The position numbers were made by a program, and so were the translations under genes. 64,000 nucleotides of DNA from a bacterium (GTDB lineage Bacteria; Zhuqueibacterota; Zhuqueibacteria; Oleimicrobiales; Geothermoviventaceae), in assembly GCA_028275345.1 (NCBI GenBank), contig JAPWUV010000003.1, forward strand, positions 293,587 through 357,586, given 5' to 3'. Of the stretch, positions 15,927 through 25,400 are shown piece by piece. Numbering within the stretch: the first letter of the stretch is position 1; every line of letters starts with the position of its first letter. Below the pieces are notes generated by a model. That model saw only the letters and a program-made list of their open reading frames with translations. It made no database searches and had not been told where the DNA came from.

Positions 15927-17978
15927 ATGACGAAACGTCTGCTTTATCGGACCTTGGTCGTGGTGGCCATAGTACTGGTGGCCCTTTTCCAACTGTATCC
16001 CACCGTCCGAGTGAGCACTCTGGAACGAAAGCTGAATGCGCAGCTGGCGGAGCTTGCCCGGCTCACGGGAGCGACCGAGGCGGACTTGCGGAACGCTCTC
16101 GCCACCCGTGAATTGGAGGGGATGGTCCGTCGGATGCTCGCGGGCGATGCGAGCGCTCTCAATCGAGCCAGTGGGCTGGTTCGCCAGATTGTGCATACCC
16201 ATGAGCAGCTCGGCGACCTTCAGGGGAGGGCCATCAGGAAGGGATTGGACCTCCAGGGAGGGACTTACCTCGTCTACGAGGTGGATCTGCCGGGCCTGCT
16301 GATGCAGGTGGCGCACAACAAGGACGAACGCTTCGAGCAGATCGTCCGCGCATCGGTCGAGGAGATGCAAAGCACCGGCGGGGACTTCTTCGACATCCTG
16401 CGCCGCCGTCTGGAAGAGAATAACCTCCGGCTGAGCCGCTACTTCGGCAAGATGGGCGAGTCCGAGGACAAGATCATTAGCGACCTTCGCCGCGAGGCCG
16501 AGGACGCCATCGATCGCACGCTGGAGAAGCTCCGGTATCGGATCGACCAGTTTGGCGTTTCCGAGCCGGCGATCCACAAACAGGGGGCCCATCGCATTGT
16601 GGTGGAGTTGGCCGGCGTTCACGACGTGGAGCGAGCCAAGCGGATCATCGGCACCACGGCTCTCCTGGAGTTCAAGCTCGAAAAGGACCCGCAGGTGGTG
16701 CAGGCCACCATCTCCGCCATCGATCGCACCCTGCGGCGCATCCGCTCGGGCGCCGTGGATACCACCCTGCTCGCGCGGGTGGATACCACCCAGCGGCCGG
16801 TGCGGAGGGCAGAGGAAGCTGAGGTGGACGTGTCCGAACTCTTCGGGCAGGGAGCCGAGCAGGCGGGTGTCGACACGGGCCAGGTGATTGTGGATCGACA
16901 AACCTTCGAAGAGGCTCCGTTCTCCTCCCTCTTGCGCCAACTCCCAGGGGTTACAGGCGAGATTGCGGTTCCAGTGCAGAACATGCGGACGGTTGACCGG
17001 CTCCTGAAGCTGCCGGAGATCCAGAATGTGGTCCCCAGGGATGCGGAGTTCCTCTGGTCGAACAAGCCGATCCGTCTGGGCGACTCCGAATACTACTTGC
17101 TCTACCTCGTGAACCGCAATCCTGAGCTCGTCGGGAAATACATCACTTCGGCGACGGTCCGCGTTGGAGCAGGCGAGACCACGCTTCGGGGAAATGAGCC
17201 CAAGGTGACGCTGACCCTGGATGCTCAGGGGGCAAGGATCTTTGCTCGCGTGACGGGCGCCAACGTGGGCAAGAAGCTGGCGATCGTGTTGGATGGCCGA
17301 GTCGCCTCGGCCCCAGTGATCCGCGAGAGGATCCCCAGCGGGAACGCCCAGATCGATGGTCTCGACACGATGGAGGAGGCCAAGGACCTGGCCCTGGTCC
17401 TGAGGACAGGCGCCCTTCCTGCTCCCGTGGAGGTGATCGAGGAGCGGACCGTCGGGCCTTCGCTCGGGCAGGATTCCATCGATCGGGGGCAGAAAGCGGC
17501 CATCATCGGGGCGATCCTCGTTGTGGTGTTCATGGTGGTTTACTATCGGCTTTCCGGGTTGATTGCTGACTTCGCACTGGTGCTGAACATGCTTCTGATC
17601 TTGGCGGCGCTGGCAGCCTTCCGGGCCACCTTGACCATGCCCGGAATCGCCGGGATCACCTTGACCATCGGCATGGCCGTCGATGCGAATGTGCTCATCT
17701 TCGAGCGCATCCGCGAAGAACTCCGCGCTGGGAAGACGGTGCGTGCCGCCGTGGATGCGGGGTTCTCGCGAGCCTTCGTGACGATCCTGGATGCGAACGT
17801 GACGACCCTCCTCACCGCCTTGGTCCTGTATCAGTTCGGTACGGGACCGGTGCGAGGTTTTGCCGTGACGTTGTCCATCGGGCTGATTGCCAACTTGATC
17901 ACGGCTGTTTTCGTAGCCCGCGTCATCTTCGACCACATCCTGGCGCGCCGACCGGCCACGGCGGCCCTGAGCATCTGA
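15927..17978 (+). CDS. secD: protein translocase subunit SecD
   Basis: 683 residues, longer than the E. coli protein because of extra periplasmic sequence. Helix 1 lies at the N-terminus, a large periplasmic domain follows (RKGLDLQGGTYLVYEVD is the SecD signature), and five C-terminal helices contain GMAVDANVLIFERIREE, the proton-path motif of RND-type SecDF. SecDF uses the proton-motive force to pull preproteins through SecYEG from the periplasmic side. secF begins 29 bases later. The gene has its own promoter and stem-loop leader. Confidence 0.96.
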   Translation: MTKRLLYRTLVVVAIVLVALFQLYPTVRVSTLERKLNAQLAELARLTGATEADLRNALATRELEGMVRRMLAGDASALNRASGLVRQIVHTHEQLGDLQGRAIRKGLDLQGGTYLVYEVDLPGLLMQVAHNKDERFEQIVRASVEEMQSTGGDFFDILRRRLEENNLRLSRYFGKMGESEDKIISDLRREAEDAIDRTLEKLRYRIDQFGVSEPAIHKQGAHRIVVELAGVHDVERAKRIIGTTALLEFKLEKDPQVVQATISAIDRTLRRIRSGAVDTTLLARVDTTQRPVRRAEEAEVDVSELFGQGAEQAGVDTGQVIVDRQTFEEAPFSSLLRQLPGVTGEIAVPVQNMRTVDRLLKLPEIQNVVPRDAEFLWSNKPIRLGDSEYYLLYLVNRNPELVGKYITSATVRVGAGETTLRGNEPKVTLTLDAQGARIFARVTGANVGKKLAIVLDGRVASAPVIRERIPSGNAQIDGLDTMEEAKDLALVLRTGALPAPVEVIEERTVGPSLGQDSIDRGQKAAIIGAILVVVFMVVYYRLSGLIADFALVLNMLLILAALAAFRATLTMPGIAGITLTIGMAVDANVLIFERIREELRAGKTVRAAVDAGFSRAFVTILDANVTTLLTALVLYQFGTGPVRGFAVTLSIGLIANLITAVFVARVIFDHILARRPATAALSI

Positions 17979-18007
17979 GGGACTGAAGACGAAAGGGTGG
18001 TGACGGG

Positions 18008-18931
18008 ATGGAATTCCTCCGCGAGCCCAATCTGGACTTCATCGGCGTCCGCAAGTACATGTACGCCCTTTCCGGATCGCTGATCTTGATCGGTATTATC
18101 TCGCTCATCGTGCGTGGAGGTCCGAATTACGGGATCGATTTTCTCGGCGGGACGGCTGTTCAGGTGCGTTTTGAGAAACCGGTACCGATCGCCGCAGTTC
18201 GGAGCGCGTTGTCGACGATGGGGCTCGGGCAATCGGAGATAAAGTACTTCGGCTCCTCATCCGAGGTATTGATCCGCGTCTCGGGCAAGGGGGAGAACCC
18301 CAGGCTTGTGGACGACATGATGGCTTCGCTCTCCAGGCTCATCCCCGATAATCCGGCCGAATTGCGACGGGTCGAGCGCGTAGGTCCGAAGATCGGGAGC
18401 GAGCTGCGCCGGGCCGCAATCTATGCAGTGCTAATCTCCCTGGGGCTCTTGCTGATTTACATCTCCTGGAGATTCGAGTTCAAGTTCGCCGTCGGAGCGG
18501 TCTTGGCCCTCTTCCATGACGTAATGATCACCTTGGGCGTATTCTCGCTGTTGAACCGCGAGATCTCGCTGACGGTGGTCGCGGCGTTCCTGACGCTGGT
18601 AGGCTATTCCTTGAATGACACCATCGTGGTCTACGACCGCATCCGGGAGAATCTCAAGATCTTCCGGCGCGAGAGCTACGAAAAGGTGATCAACAAGAGC
18701 ATCAATCAGGTGCTTTCGCGAACCATCATCACGTCGGGGACCACTCTGATGGCGGTCATCACCCTTTTCGTATTCGGCGGGGAAGTGATCCGGAACTTCA
18801 GCTTGGCCTTGCTGGTCGGGATCATCGTCGGGACATACTCGTCGATCTACGTAGCCAGTCCCGTCGTGATCGAGATGGAGCGCTGGGCGGAGGCGCGACG
18901 GAGCATTCAGCGCCGAGGCCGGACATCCTGA
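18008..18931 (+). CDS. secF: protein translocase subunit SecF
   Basis: 307 residues with six predicted helices. Family motifs include GGPNYGIDFLGGTAVQVRF after helix 1, RVERVGPKIGSELR before helix 2, and the helix 4 region VGYSLNDTIVVYDRIRENL, which supplies the SecF side of the proton path. It partners with SecD. The STAS-domain gene starts 12 bases downstream and is probably cotranscribed. Confidence 0.96.
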   Translation: MEFLREPNLDFIGVRKYMYALSGSLILIGIISLIVRGGPNYGIDFLGGTAVQVRFEKPVPIAAVRSALSTMGLGQSEIKYFGSSSEVLIRVSGKGENPRLVDDMMASLSRLIPDNPAELRRVERVGPKIGSELRRAAIYAVLISLGLLLIYISWRFEFKFAVGAVLALFHDVMITLGVFSLLNREISLTVVAAFLTLVGYSLNDTIVVYDRIRENLKIFRRESYEKVINKSINQVLSRTIITSGTTLMAVITLFVFGGEVIRNFSLALLVGIIVGTYSSIYVASPVVIEMERWAEARRSIQRRGRTS

Positions 18932-18943
18932 CGCGAGGCGGAC

Positions 18944-19288
18944 ATGACCGTCACAGAGACCATTGAGCACGGTGTGGCTGTTTTCCGGATCGCCGGGGAT
19001 GTGCTCGGGGGGCCGGAGGCGAGGGAGATCAATGAGCGGCTGCGGCGGGCCGTCCGCGAGGGCTGCAAGAACGCGGTGCTGGACGTCTCAGGCGTGGGAG
19101 TGGTGAACAGCTCCGGCCTCGGACTCTTGATCGCCGGACTCACGATCATGCGAAATGCGGGCGGGGAACTGAGGTTGGCAGGGGTTTCGTCCCGATTGCG
19201 GAAGCTGTTGGACGTGACGAAGCTCTCCCAGGTCTTCCCCCTCGACTCAACCGTGGAGGAGGCGCTGTCCCATTTTCTGGCCATTTGA
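18944..19288 (+). CDS. STAS-domain protein, anti-sigma-factor-antagonist-like
   Basis: 114 residues forming one STAS domain. The phosphorylatable serine sits in the standard place after strand 3 (VGVVNSSGLGLLIAG), as in SpoIIAA/RsbV, which free a sigma factor by binding its anti-sigma kinase when unphosphorylated. No HATPase anti-sigma kinase, PP2C phosphatase or alternative sigma factor is nearby, so its partner is unknown. It lies directly behind secF and ahead of a terminator-like hairpin. Confidence 0.88.
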   Translation: MTVTETIEHGVAVFRIAGDVLGGPEAREINERLRRAVREGCKNAVLDVSGVGVVNSSGLGLLIAGLTIMRNAGGELRLAGVSSRLRKLLDVTKLSQVFPLDSTVEEALSHFLAI

Positions 19289-19310
19289 TGGAGCTGCGAA
19301 TTTGAAGATG

Positions 19311-19343
19311 CTCCGGGTACGCACGCCGTGCCCGGAGTGTTTT
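19311..19343 (+). terminator. rho-independent terminator of the secDF-STAS unit
   Basis: An 11-bp stem CTCCGGGTACG / CGTGCCCGGAG (one G-U pair) closes loop CACGC and is followed by TGTTTTG. It sits 30 bases before purA. Confidence 0.65.
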
Positions 19344-19372
19344 GTGTCTACCCAACTTGAGGAAAACAGGCC

Positions 19373-20662
19373 ATGCCGGTCACCGTAGTCGTCGGCGCTC
19401 AATGGGGGGACGAGGGGAAAGGCAAGGTCGTCGATCTCCTCAGCGAGCGTTCCGACATTGTGGCCCGGTACCAGGGTGGGGCCAATGCTGGGCACACTGT
19501 GGTGGTCGGGGGGCAGCAATTCATCCTGCATCTGGTCCCCGCGGGTATTCTCCACCCGAAGATCACTTGCGTCATCGGCAATGGCGTTGTGGTTGACCCC
19601 TGGGCCTTGGTCGAAGAGCTGGATCAGCTGGGCCGACTGGGAGTCGTTGTGGATGGGCGACTTCTGGTCAGCCACCAGGCGCACCTGGTCCTTCCCTATC
19701 ATCAAGAGATCGATCGGTTCCAAGAGGCTGTGGCGGAGGAACGGATTGGCACGACGGGGCGCGGAATCGGGCCGGCCTACGCGGACAAGTACGCGCGCTG
19801 CGGGATTCGGGTGCAGGACCTGCGGGATCCCCACGAGTTGCGCGAGAAGGTCGAACGGGCCACGGAGGTGAAGAATCGCCTCATCACCCAAGTGTTCCGC
19901 GGCGAGCCCCTGGATGCGGCCAAGATCCTCGAGGAGCTGCTGCGGATACGGGAGAGGATTCTGCCCCTCGTGGCCGACACTTCCGGATTCCTCGCTCGGG
20001 CAATTTCCGAAGGGAAGCGGATCCTGGCCGAAGGTGCTCAGGGTACCTTGCTGGATGTGGATTTCGGCACCTATCCCTTCGTGACCTCCTCCAGTCCCAC
20101 GAGCGGGGGCGCATGCATCGGACTTGGGATCGGACCGACACAGATCGATCGCGTTTTCGGCGTGGTGAAAGCGTACGTGACGCGCGTGGGAAACGGGCCC
20201 CTGCCTACGGAGCTGACGGACGCCTTGGGGCAGGCCTTGCGGGATTGGGGAGGAGAATACGGCGCGACGACCGGCCGGCCTCGTCGCTGCGGCTGGTTCG
20301 ACGCCGTGGCCGCTCGGTACGCTGCGCGCGTCAACGGTCTGGATGCCCTCCTGATGACCAAGCTGGACGTGCTGGATCGGCTGGAGACGATCCGCGTTTG
20401 CGTGGCCTACGAGCTGGACGGCGAGCGAACCGAGGATTTCCCCGCCGATTGCTCCCTGTTGGCGCGGGTTCGACCCATCTACCGAGATTTCCCCGGTTGG
20501 CGGAAGGGAACATCGGAAGCTTCGCGCTGGGCTGACCTCCCTGTCGAGGCCCAGCGCTACGTACGAGCGCTCGAGGAGCTGTGCGGCACCCCCATCGCTC
20601 TTCTTTCGGTCGGCTCGGAGCGAGGGCGGACCGTCGTCCTGCGAGAAGATCTGCTCCCGTAG
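19373..20662 (+). CDS. purA: adenylosuccinate synthetase
   Basis: 429 residues, the family length. It converts IMP, aspartate and GTP to adenylosuccinate in AMP synthesis. The N-terminal GTP-binding loop QWGDEGKGKVVDLL, the catalytic GGANAGHT, the IMP-site GTTGRGIGPAY, LAEGAQGTLLD and the aspartate loop TTGRPRRCGWFD are all intact. The ATG follows TTGAGG. It directly follows a terminator, so a promoter should lie in the short gap, but I could not identify one. Confidence 0.97.
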   Translation: MPVTVVVGAQWGDEGKGKVVDLLSERSDIVARYQGGANAGHTVVVGGQQFILHLVPAGILHPKITCVIGNGVVVDPWALVEELDQLGRLGVVVDGRLLVSHQAHLVLPYHQEIDRFQEAVAEERIGTTGRGIGPAYADKYARCGIRVQDLRDPHELREKVERATEVKNRLITQVFRGEPLDAAKILEELLRIRERILPLVADTSGFLARAISEGKRILAEGAQGTLLDVDFGTYPFVTSSSPTSGGACIGLGIGPTQIDRVFGVVKAYVTRVGNGPLPTELTDALGQALRDWGGEYGATTGRPRRCGWFDAVAARYAARVNGLDALLMTKLDVLDRLETIRVCVAYELDGERTEDFPADCSLLARVRPIYRDFPGWRKGTSEASRWADLPVEAQRYVRALEELCGTPIALLSVGSERGRTVVLREDLLP

Positions 20663-20723
20663 GGGCTCACCTCCGGAAGGTCGAGCCGGTCCGACGACAG
20701 GCGGCCAAGAGGGTTGAGGGGGT

Positions 20724-21605
20724 ATGCCTGAGGTGGAGTCCGACCGTTTCGCGATACCTTCGATGCCTTCACCTGTGGGTTTTCCGCTGGTCGACGCCAA
20801 CGCGGGGGTGGGGCATTGGCCTTTCCGCCGGTTGTCGCGGACGAACCCCGCCTCGTTGCTTGGCCATCTCCGCCGACTTGGGGTCCAAAGGGTCGTATTG
20901 AGCTCGAACGCCGCGGCGTGGTACCGCGATCCGTCAGAAGCGGATGCGGAGCTCCTGCGGCTTCGGAGAGAGCGTCCGGACACGGTCGCCGCTGTGGTCA
21001 CCATCTCGCCGGTCCTGCCGGAGTGGGGACGAGACCTGGAACGGGCATTGGGGGAGGGCGCCGCCGGAGTTCGGCTCCTGCCGCATTACCAAGGCTTCGA
21101 ACTGCTCTCCGGCCCGGTGCTCGAGCTGGTGAGCGCGCTTGCCGACCGACGGGTTCCCGTCGTCCTTCCGCTGCGGCTAGAGGATGAGCGGCATCAACAC
21201 CCCGCCTGCGTTGTTCGCCCGTTGACACCGGAGTCCATCCTGCGGTGGATCGAGCGCTTGCCGAATCGTCCGCCCATCGTATTGGGTACGGGCCGGTTCG
21301 AAGAATGGAAAAAGGTCGGGGCGGCACTCAAGCCGGAGGACGACGTGTACTTGGACCTCTCATTCGTGAATGGCCCGGATGGGGCGATCGAAGAGCTGGT
21401 GAGCCTAGTTTCAGCCGAGCGGCTGCTATTTGGGACGCGCGCGCCCTTCGCGTACGCATATCCCAAAGTCGAGCAGCTCCTTTCGGCGGACATTTCCCCG
21501 GAAGAGAGAAGGGCGATCGGAGCTGGCAACGCGCTGCGGCTCTTCTTCCGGTCGCACGGGGAGGGGATAGGTTTGCCACCGCTGAACCTACCTGTCGAGG
21601 GATAG
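20724..21605 (+). CDS. amidohydrolase-like TIM-barrel protein with degenerate metal site
   Basis: 293 residues related to the amidohydrolase_2 (COG2159) group. The usual N-terminal H-x-H metal motif is replaced by DANAGVGHWPFRR, and the strand-6 and strand-8 metal residues are not evident (LPLRLEDERHQHP, LFGTRAPFAYA). It may be a non-metal member or a structural partner of the intact amidohydrolase encoded four bases downstream. Function is unknown. The ATG has weak upstream GGGGG. Confidence 0.65.
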   Translation: MPEVESDRFAIPSMPSPVGFPLVDANAGVGHWPFRRLSRTNPASLLGHLRRLGVQRVVLSSNAAAWYRDPSEADAELLRLRRERPDTVAAVVTISPVLPEWGRDLERALGEGAAGVRLLPHYQGFELLSGPVLELVSALADRRVPVVLPLRLEDERHQHPACVVRPLTPESILRWIERLPNRPPIVLGTGRFEEWKKVGAALKPEDDVYLDLSFVNGPDGAIEELVSLVSAERLLFGTRAPFAYAYPKVEQLLSADISPEERRAIGAGNALRLFFRSHGEGIGLPPLNLPVEG

Positions 21606-21609
21606 AGCG

Positions 21610-22356
21610 GTGATCTTCATCGATTCCCACGTTCATCTCGACGGGTTAACTCCGGCCTATTGGCGACTGGCTGATTACTACGGCGTCAGAAGGCTGCTTG
21701 TCTCTCACCTGGGGATTGGGGAAGCCGATTTCACCTGCGACCCCGACGAGGGCCAGCTTCGCCGATGGAATGACCTGGTACTCAAGGCGCGGAGGGAACG
21801 CCCGGGTCGCATTGAGGGGCTCTGCTACGTGAATCCCCGATTAGAGACGGCGGCAGAGGAGGTTCGCCGTTGCCTTGAGGCGGGCATGGTGGGAGTGAAG
21901 CTTTGGGTTAGCGTTCGCTACGATGACCGGCGGGTTGAGTCAATCGCCCGACTCGCGGGCGCGGCTGGAGTGCCGGTGTTGCTCCACTCGTGGAGGAAGA
22001 GCCTCGGCCAGCTGGAGCACGAGTCGACGCCGGATGAGGTCGCCTACCTGGCCCGGCGGTTGCCAGAGGTGAACTTCATCATGGCTCATGCCGGCGGCGA
22101 CTGGCAGTATGGCCTGCGCGCCGTGGCCTCGTTGCCCAACGTGTCCGTGGATCTCGCTTGCTCGGTGATCGACGAGGGGCTCGTGGAAGCGGCAGTCGCC
22201 TGGCTGGGAGCAGAGCGAGTTCTGTGGGGATCGGATGCCCCCGCCAGCGCCTTGTCCATCGCCGTTGGGAAGCTAGTGGCGGCGCGCTTGCCTCGGCGGA
22301 TGAAGGAACGGGTCGCATGGAAGAACGCCGCCCAGCTCTACGGGCTTAGCCTCTGA
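21610..22356 (+). CDS. amidohydrolase family protein (metal-dependent)
   Basis: 248 residues starting at GTG four bases after the preceding gene. Metal-site residues are complete: DSHVHLD at the N-terminus, LLHSW, MAHAGGDW and the catalytic aspartate in WGSDAP. This is the ACMSD/COG2159 layout, whose members decarboxylate or hydrolyse a variety of small substrates. The substrate is unknown. Tandem arrangement with a degenerate paralogue suggests the two polypeptides act together. Confidence 0.78.
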   Translation: MIFIDSHVHLDGLTPAYWRLADYYGVRRLLVSHLGIGEADFTCDPDEGQLRRWNDLVLKARRERPGRIEGLCYVNPRLETAAEEVRRCLEAGMVGVKLWVSVRYDDRRVESIARLAGAAGVPVLLHSWRKSLGQLEHESTPDEVAYLARRLPEVNFIMAHAGGDWQYGLRAVASLPNVSVDLACSVIDEGLVEAAVAWLGAERVLWGSDAPASALSIAVGKLVAARLPRRMKERVAWKNAAQLYGLSL

Positions 22357-22426
22357 GTTGAGGTGGCCGTTCCGAGTTGGGAGTTGTGGGGAGTCGCACC
22401 GTGGCGAGGAGACAAGGAGGGGGACC

Positions 22427-25400
22427 ATGTCCGGTCGAGTGGGTCTTCTTCCTGGGTTTGTCCTTTGGTTTCTGCTGGCGCAGGGCACGGCGGTCGGGCA
22501 AGTGGTGCTAAACGAGGTGATGTTCGATCCCCTCGGCAACGAGGCCACCGACGAGTTCATCGAGCTTCTGAACCTTGGACCAGACACGGTCGATTTGCGC
22601 GGCTGGAGGATCGGGGATCAGGACGAGCTGGACTTCCTTGTGGACGCCGGCCATGGTCTCCTGCTGGCGCCGGGTCAATTCGCGCTGGTGCTGGATCCAG
22701 ACTACTTCGCAGGCTCCAGGTCTTACGATTCCCTCATTCCTTCGACTGCCCTCATCGTGACGATCGACGATGCAAGCTTTGGGAAGGGGGGTCTCTCCAA
22801 TTCCAAGCCGGAGACCCTCTACCTCGTCTCCGCAGGCGGCGACACAGTGGCGTGCTACCGCTACGCCCTGGACAACCCATCCGGTCACTCGGATGAGAAG
22901 ATCGATCCCCGCGCCGGCGATTCGCCCGAGAATTGGGCGAACTCGCCATGGCCAGGCGGTACTCCGGGCGGTCCCAACTCCGTCAGCATTCCTGGGACCC
23001 AGCTGGAAGTCTGGATCTCGGGACAGAAAGATCGGGTTCTCGCGCTCGACTCCGCCCTGGCGGTGACCGTGGCCTTGCGGAACCGAGGGACGGAGGCACA
23101 GACCCGCATTCGGCTTGAGCTGTTCTGGGACCGGGATGCCGATGGCCATCTCGATAGCCTTGAGACGCTGGGTTCGTGTTCGGTGGAGAGGCTTGAGCCT
23201 GGTGGTGCGGAGGAATTCGTCTTCCGATTCGACCCGGCCGGCCCTGGCCTCTTCTTGCTCCGGGCGTTGGCTTTCGCTCCCTCGGGGGTGGCGGGTGACT
23301 CCGTGCTCGTCCGGGTTCCCGCCGCTCCGGGAGATGTCCGGGTGAATGAGATCTACTACTGGCCGGAGCTGGGCGAGCCGGAGTGGGTGGAGATCATCAA
23401 TCTGTCCGGCCGACCGGTAAATCTGGCCGGCTGGCGGCTGAAGGACGCCTCCAGAGGAAGCGGGGCGGAGCTTTCGCTCCGAGCTGGTCAGTGGTGGCTA
23501 CGGAGCGGCTCCTACGCGGTCATCGCAGCGGATACCGCCAGCCAACGCCTCAAACCATTGGCAGCGGGCGAACTCTTCGTGCCGAAAGGCCCGTTCCCAA
23601 CGCTGAACAACAGCGGAGACTCCGTGGTGGTATTGGACCCGGTGGGAAATCGGGTCGACGCCCTGGCGTACCTCCCCTCCTGGGGAGGCGCCGTGGGGGT
23701 CTCTCTCGAGCGGATGCGGGCGGAGGGACCGTCGGACCAGCCGAGCAATTGGGGAAGCTGCCGCGATCCCTCCGGCTCCACGCCGGGGAGGAGGAATTCC
23801 ATCAGTCCACCGGACAGCGATCTCGCCCTGCTGCCCCTCATCTGTTCGGGAGATGGGGTCGGCCAGGAATGGGGGGTGAGCCTGGCTGTAGCCAATCTGG
23901 GCACTGCGGAGATGCCCGGTGGGGCGGTGCGCCTGCGTGCGACAGAGGGTCTCTTCTGCCTGGAGAAGTCGGCGGAGTTTGTGGTCCTGCTACCGGAGAG
24001 GATTGCCCCCGGTGAGACGGTCAGAGCGATTCAGCGTTGGAAGCCGGACGTTCCGGGATGGATGCGGCTGGAGGCCATGCTGGAGACGAGCGATCAGGAT
24101 CGGCGGAACAACTCCCGATCTGCGGCGGTGTACCTTTCTCCGGCCCCGGGGACGGTTCGGGTGAATGAGATCCAGTTCGATCCTCCTGCGGACGAGCCCG
24201 AATGGGTGGAGGTGGTGAATCGGTCAGCTTACCCCTTGTCGCTGGATGGTTGGTACTTCGGCGATTCGCGGCAACGGGTAAGATTGGATTCCATCGGTCG
24301 ATGCGTGCCACCCGGTGGCTTCGCCCTGATCGCCGCGGGCGGCCTGATTCCTTCCGCCGCTCCCGATATCCCCACGTGGCGAACGCGGGGCACTTGGCCC
24401 GTGCTCAACAACACGGGCGATGGCACGGTGATTGTGCTGCCCAATGGCCGAGTCTGCGACAGCCTTTTCTACCGTCCCGAGTGGCGACGAGGGGGTCGGG
24501 GCAGTCTCGAGCGTCTGGACCCCGATGGCGACTCGCTGGATTCGCTGAACTGGGCAGCATGTGAAGACACACGTGGGAGCACGCCGGGCGCGGTCAATTC
24601 GGTGGCTGCGCGGGAAGTCGATCTGGCGTTGATCGATTGCTGGGCGACGCTCGATTATTGGCCAAAAAGCCGGCTTCTCTGGGTGGAGGTGAAGAACCGA
24701 GGAAAGAGGGAAGTCTCAGGCGCTTCTCTGGCCCTGCAGGGCGAGGAGGTTCCCGAGCAGACGGTCCCACTGCCATCACTCGCCCCGGGCCAGCAGACGC
24801 CGGTCCCATTGGAAATGGCCATCGAAGCTCCGGGACGTCATCGGATCCTCCTGTTCCTCCGCTGTCCTGGCGACGCGCGCCCTGCGAACGATTCGCTGCG
24901 TAAGGATGTGTACCTCTCGCCACCGCGCTCAGCAGTTGTGATCAACGAACTGTACGCTCGCCCGCTCCCAGGACAACACGAATGGGTGGAACTGGCCAAC
25001 AATACCGCATGGGACGTCGACCTCCAAGGCTGGAAGATCCACGACCGGAGGGGGAGGCAGTACGCCGCGACGGTGAAGGAGAGCTTCCTCTTGCCGGCTG
25101 GTCAATTGGGACTGGGAATGGAAACGCTTGCGGTCTTGGACGAGTGGGCAATGGAAAAATCCGTTCCCGGCACCGTTGTGAGCCCCTGGCCCTCCTTGAA
25201 TGACGATGGCGATGATGTGGTACTCGTCGACGCCAACGGGCTCACAATGGACAGCGTTTCCTACAGTCTAGACTGGAAGCTGGAGCGGGGTTTCTCTCTG
25301 GAGAGAGTGCGGAAAGATGGAAGTAGCCTCGATCCCGGAAATTGGGTGCGATGTACCCTTCCGGAGGGAGCCACACCAGGTCGGGAGAATAGCGTCTCCG

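Noticed and set aside
15645..17936. 763-codon open frame on the minus strand
   Set aside because: Exact antisense of secD with low-complexity composition; secD has complete family motifs on the other strand.
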